From: Clostridiales bacterium
GTDB lineage: Bacteria > Bacillota > Clostridia > Saccharofermentanales > Saccharofermentanaceae
Length of the DNA stretch: 64,000 nucleotides
Assembly (NCBI GenBank): GCA_017428155.1
Contig: JAFRRJ010000040.1
Coordinates: 124,001-188,000 of the forward strand
Direction: 5' to 3'
Positions 27,658 to 36,260 of this stretch are shown one piece after another. The notes under the pieces are model-generated. The model saw only the letters and a program-made list of their open reading frames with translations. It was not told where the DNA came from and searched no databases. Position 1 is the stretch's first letter; every line of letters begins with the position of its first letter. Made by a program: the position numbers and the translations under genes.

Positions 27658-29154
27658 TTAGCCCTCCCCTCTCAAAGCATTTTCCGGGATCTTATTCTCA
27701 AAGCCCCGGTCAGCCGCAGCCTTCTGATAGCTTGAAGCCACGCCGATGATGGTCTCTTCGGAGAATCTCTTTCCCATGATCTGAAGTCCTACGGGGAGTC
27801 CTTCTGATGTGAAGCCGCAGGGAACGGACATCGCAGGAATGCCTACGATATTGATAAGTACCGTGCAGATATCGCCTAAGTACATCTTAAGAGGATCTGA
27901 CAGGCTCTCGCCCTTCTTAAGAGCTGCCGTGGGAGCAACAGGTCCTAAGACGGCGTCATACTTTTCGAACGCCTGGTCAAAAGCCTGCTTAATGAGGTTC
28001 TTAACTCTCAAAGCCTTGTTGTAGTATGCATCGTAATAACCCGAGGAAAGTACAAAGTTACCGAGCATGATCCTTCTCTTGACCTCAAGACCGAAGCCTT
28101 CGCTTCTGGACTTGATATAGAGCCGGCCAAGATCTTCAACGCCCTCGGGTCTATAGCCATACTTAACTCCGTCGTATCTGGAGAGGTTTGAACATGCCTC
28201 TGCCGTGCAGATGATGTAGTAAGTCGGGATAGCATACTTGATGATGGGCATCGGGAATGTCTCGACTGTTGCGCCCTTTGACTTAAGGACTTCGACTGCG
28301 TCCAGAACGGCCTTCTTAACGTCTTCATCGATACCTTCGCCGATATATTCTTCCGGAATACCGAACTTCTTTCCTTCAAGGCTGTAATCTGCAATGGCAG
28401 AAAGATCGAGCTTTTCTGACTCTAATGAAGACTGGTCCTTGGGATCCTTGCCGCTGATGACGTTATATACGGCAGCGATATCTTCTGCCTTTCTCGCGAT
28501 AGGTCCGATCTGGTCCAAAGATGATGCAAAAGCAACGAGACCATATCTGGATACTGCGCCGTATGTAGGCTTAAGTCCCGTAACACCGCAGAAAGAAGCA
28601 GGCTGTCTTATGGATCCGCCTGTATCAGAACCAAGGGCTACCGGAGCAAGAGCCGCCGCAACACATGCAGCAGAACCGCCGGATGAACCGCCCGGTACTC
28701 TGTCTGTATCCCAGGGATTGGACGTAATTCCGAAGTAACTGGTCTCTGTCGTGGAGCCCATCGCAAACTCGTCCATATTCGTCTTGCCGAGAATGATCAT
28801 TCCGGCATCTTCGATCTTACGGATTACCTCTGCATCGTAAGGAGGGACGAAGTTTCCGAGCATCTTTGATGCACAGGTCGTCTTGATCCCCTTTGTGCAG
28901 ATATTGTCCTTGATGGCGATCGGAACACCGGCAAGAGGACCTGTAAGCGTTCCTGCCTTGATAGCCTCGTCAGCCTTTTGGGCTTTTGCGAGAGCTTCAT
29001 CCCTTATTACGGTGATGTATGACTTATATTCACCGTCTTTTGCATCTATAGCGTCAAGGAAAGCCTTTGTAGCTTCAACGGAAGTGATCTTGCCTTCCTT
29101 AATTGCTGCGCCTATCTCAAGTGCGCCTAATTTTCTGATCTCAGTAGCAGTCAT
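27658..29154 (-). CDS. gatA: Asp/Glu-tRNA amidotransferase subunit A
   Basis: A 498-residue amidase-signature enzyme that hydrolyses glutamine and passes ammonia to GatB. The catalytic Ser-cisSer-Lys set is visible: Lys in GVPIAIKDNICTKG, the serines in VPGGSSGGSAACVAA and LGSDTGGSIRQPASFCG. The frame includes a GTG two codons upstream (29160), but it abuts the AAGGGG site; the ATG at 29154 has correct spacing and is used. It follows gatC after 11 bases. Nothing is missing relative to the family. Confidence 0.97.
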   Translation of the reverse strand: MTATEIRKLGALEIGAAIKEGKITSVEATKAFLDAIDAKDGEYKSYITVIRDEALAKAQKADEAIKAGTLTGPLAGVPIAIKDNICTKGIKTTCASKMLGNFVPPYDAEVIRKIEDAGMIILGKTNMDEFAMGSTTETSYFGITSNPWDTDRVPGGSSGGSAACVAAALAPVALGSDTGGSIRQPASFCGVTGLKPTYGAVSRYGLVAFASSLDQIGPIARKAEDIAAVYNVISGKDPKDQSSLESEKLDLSAIADYSLEGKKFGIPEEYIGEGIDEDVKKAVLDAVEVLKSKGATVETFPMPIIKYAIPTYYIICTAEACSNLSRYDGVKYGYRPEGVEDLGRLYIKSRSEGFGLEVKRRIMLGNFVLSSGYYDAYYNKALRVKNLIKQAFDQAFEKYDAVLGPVAPTAALKKGESLSDPLKMYLGDICTVLINIVGIPAMSVPCGFTSEGLPVGLQIMGKRFSEETIIGVASSYQKAAADRGFENKIPENALRGEG

Positions 29155-29165
29155 ATTCACACCCC

Positions 29166-29453
29166 TTAATCAAAGGTCCTCGGCACGAGGATCGTACCGT
29201 CCTTTGTCTCGGGCGCGTTGCTTAAGACCGCATCCCTCATATCATCATTAGCGATAACGTCTTCACGGGTAACGTTTGCAACACCTGCCACATGGCTTAA
29301 TGGCTCAACGCCTTCCGTATCAAGCTCGCTCAACTGATCGAAATAACCCAGAATGTCGCCTAATGCTTTCTGAGTCTTCTCCTCATCTTCAGGGCTCAGC
29401 TCTAAGCGCCCAAGGCTCTCAAGGTACTGAACCAGATCTTTGGTAATCTCCAT
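29166..29453 (-). CDS. gatC: Asp/Glu-tRNA amidotransferase subunit C
   Basis: A 95-residue stabilising subunit of GatCAB that wraps around GatA. Typical features are the N-terminal helix DLVQYLESLGRLELSPEDEE, the YFDQLSELDTEGVEPLSHV block and the C-terminal belt ending GTILVPRTFD, where the usual FxVPK/RVL motif lies. It has a GCAGGAG site and is the first gene of the gatC-gatA-gatB-CNNM-HAD run. No promoter could be assigned with confidence in 29454-29530. Confidence 0.95.
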   Translation of the reverse strand: MEITKDLVQYLESLGRLELSPEDEEKTQKALGDILGYFDQLSELDTEGVEPLSHVAGVANVTREDVIANDDMRDAVLSNAPETKDGTILVPRTFD

Positions 29454-29533
29454 GAAATTACACTCCTGCCTTCAAATAAATAGAAATCTACAGCTTAGAA
29501 TTTTAGCATGACGCATATTATAAGTAAATAAAA

Positions 29534-29557
29534 GGCTGCCCCGTTAACGGAACAGCC
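29534..29557 (-). terminator. Terminator after the glf-foldase operon
   Basis: GGCTGCCCCG and CGGAACAGCC form a ten-pair stem (two G-U pairs) around TTAA. On the minus strand it is followed by TTTTATTTA. It lies 32 bases after the stop at 29590 and separates that operon from gatC. Confidence 0.88.
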
Positions 29558-29589
29558 CTGTAATCTTATAAATCAGGCGTTTAACGGGA

Positions 29590-30864
29590 TTATTTCTTTC
29601 CCTTTCCGTTCTTGCTTCCGGAAGCCTTGGTCTTATCCTTCCTGGAAGAACCCTTGTTGTCAGCCTTGCCGTTCTTTATCGTGTGATTGATAAGGATCAC
29701 GATAACTGCCACAATACATACTGCTGCAAGCGAGATAAATACTGCAACGAGAATATCGGTCTTGGATGTGACCTTGTATTTCTGGTTTGTATGGAAATCG
29801 TGGGTTCCGGTATTGATCTCAGTCATAACGGAATCACCGAGCTCACTCATTGCATCCTGCATCATTAGATCCGCAGCGCTGTTGTTCTCATCAGCGACGG
29901 TTCCGAGATAACCTACGACAAAATAACCGTAGGTAGCATAAATGACGTCGATATCACCGTAAGCACGGCTCTCATCCCACGCCCATGCCTCAAAATCAGG
30001 AACCATCTGTCCCTTCGGCACTGCGATGTCATTACTCTCTTTTACAATTCCTGAAGCCAATCCTGCTTCAGCAAGAGCCGGAATATCGTCAACCGTCTTG
30101 CAGGCAGCCATCATCTCACGGGCTGCTTTCTGGGCAGCATCCTTCTCAGCTTCGGTCGCTACACCTTCACGTGCCTCGAAAAGAACATATCTGATGTTCG
30201 GAACCATTGCCTGTTCGTTATCGTATTCGTCGCCGTGAAGGCTTGCAAACTTTTCGCAGTACTGGCTTGTATAAGCATCGGTCAGGTAATATCTTTCAAG
30301 GATCGCTTTGAATGAAGCTTCAGTAACGCCGGGACCGTAATACATTTGAAGGTACTTATCAAACGGCATATTGGCCTCGGGAGCCTTGTTATTCCTGAGG
30401 TCGGCAAACATCTCTTCGATCGCATTGTATGTTTCTTCAGGAAGGGTGATGCCCTCTGCTTTGGCGCGCTGTTCAATAATATATGCACTAGCGATCGAAT
30501 TCTCCGAATACGCAACAAGATAGTCACCATAGGTCTTGTAATCTTCGGTAGGGTACGGAGCCTCCAGATCGATAACACCTTCAGATGTCTGGGGATAGTA
30601 TCCCATTTTTGCATAATCAGTCAGCTCCAGGAATGAATTGATAAAGTAGAAGTTGCTCTCCTGCTTCGGAACCTCCTGTCCGTCAAAGTAATACTGATGG
30701 TTAAGATAGCTGTTTAACTGATCGCCGTATACGTCCTTGAAGGACTGCGGGGCAGGCTTTGAAGCGTTTGCACCAGACTCTGTAATCTTCTGGCCGCAGC
30801 CGGAAAACATCGTCAAAGCAAAAACCGCTGTAAGAATTAATGCGCTGATCTTCTTCATTTTCAT
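29590..30864 (-). CDS. Parvulin-like lipoprotein with C-terminal membrane helix and basic tail
   Basis: A 424-residue paralogue of the adjacent upstream protein. A lipoprotein signal ends at Cys23 (LTMFSGC). A SurA_N-like helical region (YLNHQYYFDGQEVPK to KAILERYYLTDAY) is followed by one parvulin-like module (MVPNIRYVLFEAREG to GYFVVGYLG). A membrane helix follows at about 369-394 (ILVAVFISLAAVCIVAVIVI). The last 30 residues are Lys-rich (SSRKDKTKASGSKNGKGKK) and should face the cytoplasm. Such foldases assist secreted proteins; isomerase activity is unproven. Starts at either 30864 or 30858 are possible; the second matches the paralogue's MKKISA. It follows the paralogue after 12 bases. 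Confidence 0.7.
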   Translation of the reverse strand: MKMKKISALILTAVFALTMFSGCGQKITESGANASKPAPQSFKDVYGDQLNSYLNHQYYFDGQEVPKQESNFYFINSFLELTDYAKMGYYPQTSEGVIDLEAPYPTEDYKTYGDYLVAYSENSIASAYIIEQRAKAEGITLPEETYNAIEEMFADLRNNKAPEANMPFDKYLQMYYGPGVTEASFKAILERYYLTDAYTSQYCEKFASLHGDEYDNEQAMVPNIRYVLFEAREGVATEAEKDAAQKAAREMMAACKTVDDIPALAEAGLASGIVKESNDIAVPKGQMVPDFEAWAWDESRAYGDIDVIYATYGYFVVGYLGTVADENNSAADLMMQDAMSELGDSVMTEINTGTHDFHTNQKYKVTSKTDILVAVFISLAAVCIVAVIVILINHTIKNGKADNKGSSRKDKTKASGSKNGKGKK

Positions 30865-30876
30865 TATTCCTTCTGT

Positions 30877-32721
30877 TTACTCTCCGTCTTTCTTATCTTC
30901 GTCCTCTGAAGACTCATCATCTTCAGTTTTCTCTTCTTCCGGATCCGGATCTCCGGAATCTTCTTCCGCTGAACCTTTATCTTCTTCGTCCTCTTCAGCA
31001 TCGTCCCCGCCGGAAACAAAAGTCTGTTCTGAAGGATTCTTACTGTTTCTTACCGTATGTGAGATAAGGATTACCACCACAGCAGCGATGGCAACTGCAG
31101 CAAGAGTGATGAATACCACTACGAGTACATTAGTCGCAGACTGACCTGCCGGATTTACTTCGGGAACAGGTGTGGCCTGAATTGTCTCAGTTGCAGCAGC
31201 CGTCTCAGATCCGGAAGGCAGAACCTCTTCAGTAGGCTGTACGGGAATATCTGTAGGTGTCGGAGCAGCAGGAGCGGGCAGGAATTCATCATCTGTATGA
31301 AGCTCATGCTTACCGGAATTATACTCTTCGAGATATGAACTCTTGAGCTTATTCTGGGCAATTGAATTGAGGATGTCCGAGTGGACTTCTTTCATTCCGA
31401 GAAAGCCTACTACAAAGTAACCGTATTCCGGAGCATAGATGACATCTATCTCTCCCTCTTTCCTGTTCGCATCGAATGCCCAGGAATCAAATGCGGGAAC
31501 TGTCTGATCCTTAGAGACCACCATATCATTAAACTCGGCAACTACTTTAAGATCAGCTGCCTGTGTTGCAAGTTTTTTGAAGTCATCCAGGTTAGTACAT
31601 GCATTCTTCATGCTCTCAGCATCCTTAAGTGCCTGATCCTTAACTGCCTGGTCAGCTTCCTCGGGTGCACTGAAAAGAGCATATCTTATATAAGGTGTAT
31701 ATGTTATCTGAGACTCGATGCCGCGGTAACCTACTACGTAATAACCCATTTCAGATGAATGCAGGATCTCAATATCGCCGGCTTTCCTGTCGGGACTGCA
31801 AGCCCAGTCCTCGATCTCGGAATCAAGGCCCTGGCCTTTAATTACCACGATATAGCCGTATTTATTAGCTGTACCGTTCTCCTCGGCAAGAGTAATGATG
31901 TCATCAACATTCTTGCATGCATCCTTCATGCTCTGTGCTGATTTTAAAGCCTCATCCTTCTTCTCCTGTTCTGCCGAATCGGGAGCATAGAAGAGCGCAC
32001 CTGTCAGATACGGGGTGTTTATTTCCGCATCAGAGAACTTGTAGTTATCACAATAATTCTGTTCATAAACGATGCTTAATGAATATCTCTCGAATGCCTT
32101 TCTGAAATCACTCTCGGTGTATCCGGGACCGACATACAGCTGGATAAAGTCCTCGAGTGACATATAAAAAGATTCAGCCTGCTTTCTGAAACTTTCGATA
32201 GTCAGTTCAATGTCGGAATAATGATCTTCAGTAAGCTTTACGCCTTCAGCTTCGGCGCGCTTGCACAGAATGCATGTTTTCGCGATCGCAACTTCAGCCT
32301 TTTTGACAAGATAATCGCCTAAAGTGTCATATTCCTTATCGGGATAACTTGCCGAAAGATCAACATACATTCCGTCCGGTGTCAGCTCATAGTATCCCAT
32401 GTTCGCATCATTGCGCATATCCTCAAAGGCAATGATGAACTGGAGATTGGTCTCAGCCTTGGGGAGCGGCTCACCGTCAAAATAATACTGGTGATCAAGA
32501 TAATTAAGCAGCTGGGTTCCCCTGTAATCCTCGAAAGACACATCCTCAAATGTCTCTTCTGTTGTCTGGGCAGAAGTCTCTGCCGTTGTAGCCGCAGTGG
32601 TCGTTGCCTGCGTCTCACTGCTTGTCACTGAAACATCTGTCTCGGATATCTTCTGTCCGCAGCCGGCAAACAATGCCAGTGTCATGGCAGATGCCAGAAT
32701 AGTTGCACTGATCTTCTTCAT
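30877..32721 (-). CDS. Two-module parvulin-like lipoprotein with C-terminal membrane helix and acidic tail
   Basis: A 614-residue protein. The lipoprotein signal ends at Cys21 (LALFAGC), followed by a Ser/Thr-rich linker and a SurA_N-like part (YLDHQYYFDGEPLPK onward). Two tandem parvulin-like modules follow, INTPYLTGALFYAPD to GYYVVGYRG and TPYIRYALFSAPEEA to GYFVVGFLG; the paralogue downstream has one. A Pro/Thr-rich spacer, a membrane helix (VLVVVFITLAAVAIAAVVVI) and a strongly acidic tail end the protein, with more than half of the last 40 or so residues Asp or Glu. The ATG at 32721 overlaps the glf stop (ATGA), which fixes the start 11 codons inside the open frame. Confidence 0.7.
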   Translation of the reverse strand: MKKISATILASAMTLALFAGCGQKISETDVSVTSSETQATTTAATTAETSAQTTEETFEDVSFEDYRGTQLLNYLDHQYYFDGEPLPKAETNLQFIIAFEDMRNDANMGYYELTPDGMYVDLSASYPDKEYDTLGDYLVKKAEVAIAKTCILCKRAEAEGVKLTEDHYSDIELTIESFRKQAESFYMSLEDFIQLYVGPGYTESDFRKAFERYSLSIVYEQNYCDNYKFSDAEINTPYLTGALFYAPDSAEQEKKDEALKSAQSMKDACKNVDDIITLAEENGTANKYGYIVVIKGQGLDSEIEDWACSPDRKAGDIEILHSSEMGYYVVGYRGIESQITYTPYIRYALFSAPEEADQAVKDQALKDAESMKNACTNLDDFKKLATQAADLKVVAEFNDMVVSKDQTVPAFDSWAFDANRKEGEIDVIYAPEYGYFVVGFLGMKEVHSDILNSIAQNKLKSSYLEEYNSGKHELHTDDEFLPAPAAPTPTDIPVQPTEEVLPSGSETAAATETIQATPVPEVNPAGQSATNVLVVVFITLAAVAIAAVVVILISHTVRNSKNPSEQTFVSGGDDAEEDEEDKGSAEEDSGDPDPEEEKTEDDESSEDEDKKDGE

Positions 32722-33827
32722 TTTCCTGTAATCCTTCTGTAGTCTTGTGTGCATGCGGCGATAGTATCGTCCATGTCATAGTATTTGTATTTTCCGAGCC
32801 TTCCTCCGAAAATAACATTTCCGTCAGCTTCCGAAAGCTCTTCATACTTCCTGTAAAGCTCGTTGTTCCTCTCATTATTGAGCGGATAGTAGGGTTCATC
32901 GCCCGGCTTCCACTCGGCGGGATACTCGTGTGTAATAACGGTTCCCTTGCCCTTGCCGAACTCGAAATGCTTGTGCTCAAGAATTCTCGTGAACGGCGTC
33001 TCGGCATCGGTATAGTTTACTACAGCATTGCCCTGAAAGTCATCTGTATCCGGAAGGTATTCAGTCTCAAACCTCAGGCTCCTGTACTCGAGTCTGCCCA
33101 GGGAATAATCATAGTACTCGTCTATCATTCCCGTATATATGATCCTGGAGGCTTCCTTTTCCAGTGATTCCCTGTTCTTCAGATAATCAACACCCAGTCT
33201 TACTTCGATCCCGTCTAACATATTTGCGATCCACTTCGTGTATCCTCCGACCGGGATGCCCTGGTAACTGTCATTGAAATAATTGTTGTCATATGTAAGT
33301 CTTACGGGAAGTCTCTTGATAATGAAGGCGGGAAGTTCGGTAGCCTTTCTGCCCCACTGCTTCTCGGTGTAGCCCTTTACGAGCTTGCTGTAGATGTCCG
33401 GACCAATGAGTGAGATTGCCTGCTCTTCAAGATTTGAAGGCTCGTCGACCTTTCCAAGTGCTATCTGCTCATCAAGCTTGGCCCTTGCCTCTTCAGGAGT
33501 TACAACACCCCACATCTTATTGAATGTATACATATTAAAGGGCATGGAATAGAGCTCGCCCTTGTAGTTGGCAATAACGCAGTTGGTGTACCGGTTGAAC
33601 TCCGCGAATCTGTTCGCAAAATCCCAGACTTCCCTGTCGCTCGTATGGAAGATATGTGCCCCGTACTTGTGGACATTGATGCCGTGAATATCTTCGGTAT
33701 AAACATTTCCCGCAATATTCGGTCTCTTGTCTATTACAAGACACTTATAGCCGTCGTCAGTTGCAAGACGTGCAAAAGTTGCCCCGTAAAGTCCGGCGCC
33801 GACAATCAGGAAATCATATTCGCCCAT
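32718..33827 (-). CDS. glf: UDP-galactopyranose mutase
   Basis: A 369-residue flavoenzyme that interconverts UDP-galactopyranose and UDP-galactofuranose, the donor for galactofuranose in surface glycans. The FAD fold starts DFLIVGAGLYGATFARLA. Family motifs include NIAGNVYTEDIHGINVHKYG, HIFHTSDREVWDF, GYTEKQWGRKATELP and GGYTKWIANML, and the C-terminus contains FGGRLGKYKYYDMDDTIA. A TAGGAGG site precedes the ATG. No glycosyltransferase or other polysaccharide gene is adjacent. Instead its stop overlaps the start of a lipoprotein foldase gene by four bases, an unusual partner. Confidence 0.96.
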   Translation of the reverse strand: MGEYDFLIVGAGLYGATFARLATDDGYKCLVIDKRPNIAGNVYTEDIHGINVHKYGAHIFHTSDREVWDFANRFAEFNRYTNCVIANYKGELYSMPFNMYTFNKMWGVVTPEEARAKLDEQIALGKVDEPSNLEEQAISLIGPDIYSKLVKGYTEKQWGRKATELPAFIIKRLPVRLTYDNNYFNDSYQGIPVGGYTKWIANMLDGIEVRLGVDYLKNRESLEKEASRIIYTGMIDEYYDYSLGRLEYRSLRFETEYLPDTDDFQGNAVVNYTDAETPFTRILEHKHFEFGKGKGTVITHEYPAEWKPGDEPYYPLNNERNNELYRKYEELSEADGNVIFGGRLGKYKYYDMDDTIAACTQDYRRITGK

Positions 33828-33874
33828 ACTTATGCCTCCTATTATCTGAAATCCTGATAATAATACACTATTTC

Positions 33875-33886
33875 GGCAATATTGCC
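33875..33886. repeat. 12-base palindrome between the GH3 gene and glf
   Basis: GGCAATATTGCC is a perfect palindrome in the 71-base gap before glf, 13 bases after the stop of the upstream GH3 gene. A TATTAT element follows on the minus strand (GTGTATTATTATC) and could be the glf -10 box. The palindrome could be a short hairpin or an operator. Confidence 0.35.
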
Positions 33887-33898
33887 TAAATCAGGCGC

Positions 33899-36208
33899 CT
33901 ATTCTTCCCTGAACTCTGAAGCTGCCCGTATGAATTCCCTGAACAGCGAGGGGTCTATATCGATATCCTCACTCCTGCACTCTTCTGCAAAAGTCCGGTA
34001 CGGATACCATTTGATAAGTGATTCGAATTCACTGTACGGGAATCCCAGTGCTTCGCAGTCTTTCCTCACTGCATCAGTGAGCTCTTTTTGCTCAGCTACC
34101 TGGTAGAGCTTCCAGCCGGTCCCGCACTTAAGCTCATCAGAGCCGTCCGCAATATAGATGCTTCCCGCAGGAATAAGATCCTCACAGCCCTTAAGGCTTA
34201 CAAACAGATCGTATCTTCCGCCCTCTGTCAGGAACTTATCAAATTCCTCGTCAAAGTAAGCGAGATCATTCTTATCAAATGAGATGGTCACATCTTTTGT
34301 GTCTCCGGCCTTGATAAGGGGCTTGGCAAAACCCTTAAGTTCAACAGGCGCCCTCGGTGCGCGGGGCTTATATTTTGACACGTAAAGCTGAACGACCGCC
34401 TTGCCGTCTGTCTTAGAGAGATTGGAAATACTGAACGTTACACTGAACCTGTCCTTTTTTCGAGCGCCCGAAAAGCTCCTGACGGCAAACTTCGAATAAG
34501 ACAGCCCGTAACCGAACGGATATAAGGGCTTTATCCCGCGCTTCATGTAGCCCCTGTAACCGACGTAGATCCCTTCACCGTAATTGCAGGTAAGGCCGGT
34601 CGGATAACAAAGATACGCCGGAGTGTCACTATATGACTTTGGGAATGTGCAGGGCAGCGCGCCTGAAGGATTGACTTTGCCGGTCAGTATATCCGCCATC
34701 GCTTTTGCCCCCATCATGCCCGGATAGAAGACCGCAAAAACCGAATCTGAAGCATCCTCTATCCCGTTAAGTTCAACAGGTCCGGGGACATTAAGGATCA
34801 GGCATATCTTCCCTTTACCTCTGTTCTTGGCCAATTTCTTTATAAGACTTACTGTCTTTTTATTCATCTTGAGATCATGTCTGTCTGAACTCTCGCCGGA
34901 ACAAATAGTCTCGATAATGACAGCCGTCGCCCCTTTGCGGAAAGCTTCGATATCATCTTTAAGAACATTCTTCCCGCCTAGGATGCGCTTGAGTTCTTCT
35001 GACAGGATGGTTGTTCTGTCGGTAATTACCTCTGCGCTTCCCCAGCCGGAATCCCTGAAACGGTCAGGCCCGAAGAATACGACTTTAGAAGTCTTCCTAA
35101 GCGGCAGAGCGCCGTTGTTCTTCAGCATGACGATGCTCTCTTTTGCCGCATTGTAAGCGGCTCTGTCTCCTGCACTCTTATATTTTGAAGCAGTAAGTCC
35201 CTCAGGTGCTTTCACGCTGCTGTATCTGTCTATCAGCTCGAGGACTCTTTTTGCTGCCTCATCAAGATCTTTTACCGGCAGCCTTCCGTCTTCAACGGCT
35301 CTTACGATGTCTTCCGGATCCCAAGGACCCGGCATGAAGATATCCTGACCGGCAGCTTCAGCATCGCCCGTGTTCCCGGTGCATGAACCCCAGTCAGTCA
35401 TGGCAGCACCCTTAAAGCCCCATTCCTCTCTCAGGACAGCTTTCAAAAGCCACGGGTTCTCGTGACAGTGGATTCCGTTAATCTTCGGATAAGCGGTCAT
35501 GAGTGTCGAAGCAACTTTACTGCACGCCTCAAATGCCGGGAAATAAATCTCCCTTAATGCCCTCATGCTTACGCTCTCGTCTATGTTGGTGCGGTTTATC
35601 TCCAGATTGTTGCACGCAAAATGCTTCACATTGGAAGCTATGCCCATTGCCTCCACACCTTTGCACATCTGAGGGGCAAGGGTCCGGGCCAGAAAAGGGT
35701 CTTCTGAATAACCTTCAAAGAATCTTCCGTTAACGGGTTCTCTTAAAATGTTGCAGTTAGGTGTGCCGAGAAGCACTCCGGTACGGTAGACGGAAGCTTC
35801 CATTCCAAGGGCTTTGCCCGTCTCATATATAATCCCGGGATTCCATGTCGAAGCCAGATTGATCCCCGCAGGATAACAGCCGGGAGCAATGTCGATTCCG
35901 CACTTGAAATCCGTGAGTTTCTTTAGAAATCCGGTTCTGATCTCCTTCTCATGCTTTGAAAGTTTATCAGGCTCATAGAAGTTATAGAACACATTCATGC
36001 CCTCTTCGCCGATCTCCTTTGGAGAAGCCTTTACAAGACGCCGGAAAAGATGCTGATGGTTAATCCCCGTACCGCCATCCTGCATAGCAAGTTCAGGCAC
36101 CGGACCTGCAGAAGATTCAAAACCGCCAATTGTAAAAGGACCGGTCCCGCACAGGAGCCTTGCCTTGTCGGCAACCGTCATTTTTCTCAGAAAACTCTTA
36201 GTGTTCAA
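33899..36208 (-). CDS. Glycoside hydrolase family 3 (beta-glucosidase type)
   Basis: A 769-residue GH3 enzyme releasing terminal beta-linked sugars. The N-terminal barrel has DIAPGCYPAGINL, LREPVNGRFFEGYSEDP, SNVKHFACNNLE (Lys-His pair) and the nucleophile Asp272 in GAAMTDWGSCTG. The alpha/beta sandwich follows (KESIVMLKNNGALPL), then a fibronectin III-like C-terminal domain (VVQLYVSKYKPRAPRAPVELKGF). There is no signal peptide, so it acts in the cytoplasm on imported oligosaccharides. The start is TTG at 36208, with GAGGAT seven bases upstream; the first ATG (36181) lacks such a site and would remove the conserved first helix. The gene ends with TAG. Confidence 0.92.
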   Translation of the reverse strand: MNTKSFLRKMTVADKARLLCGTGPFTIGGFESSAGPVPELAMQDGGTGINHQHLFRRLVKASPKEIGEEGMNVFYNFYEPDKLSKHEKEIRTGFLKKLTDFKCGIDIAPGCYPAGINLASTWNPGIIYETGKALGMEASVYRTGVLLGTPNCNILREPVNGRFFEGYSEDPFLARTLAPQMCKGVEAMGIASNVKHFACNNLEINRTNIDESVSMRALREIYFPAFEACSKVASTLMTAYPKINGIHCHENPWLLKAVLREEWGFKGAAMTDWGSCTGNTGDAEAAGQDIFMPGPWDPEDIVRAVEDGRLPVKDLDEAAKRVLELIDRYSSVKAPEGLTASKYKSAGDRAAYNAAKESIVMLKNNGALPLRKTSKVVFFGPDRFRDSGWGSAEVITDRTTILSEELKRILGGKNVLKDDIEAFRKGATAVIIETICSGESSDRHDLKMNKKTVSLIKKLAKNRGKGKICLILNVPGPVELNGIEDASDSVFAVFYPGMMGAKAMADILTGKVNPSGALPCTFPKSYSDTPAYLCYPTGLTCNYGEGIYVGYRGYMKRGIKPLYPFGYGLSYSKFAVRSFSGARKKDRFSVTFSISNLSKTDGKAVVQLYVSKYKPRAPRAPVELKGFAKPLIKAGDTKDVTISFDKNDLAYFDEEFDKFLTEGGRYDLFVSLKGCEDLIPAGSIYIADGSDELKCGTGWKLYQVAEQKELTDAVRKDCEALGFPYSEFESLIKWYPYRTFAEECRSEDIDIDPSLFREFIRAASEFREE

Positions 36209-36260
36209 ATATAATCCTCTTGGCTTTCAGCTAAATGTATTATTTGTTCAGATCCGGGGA

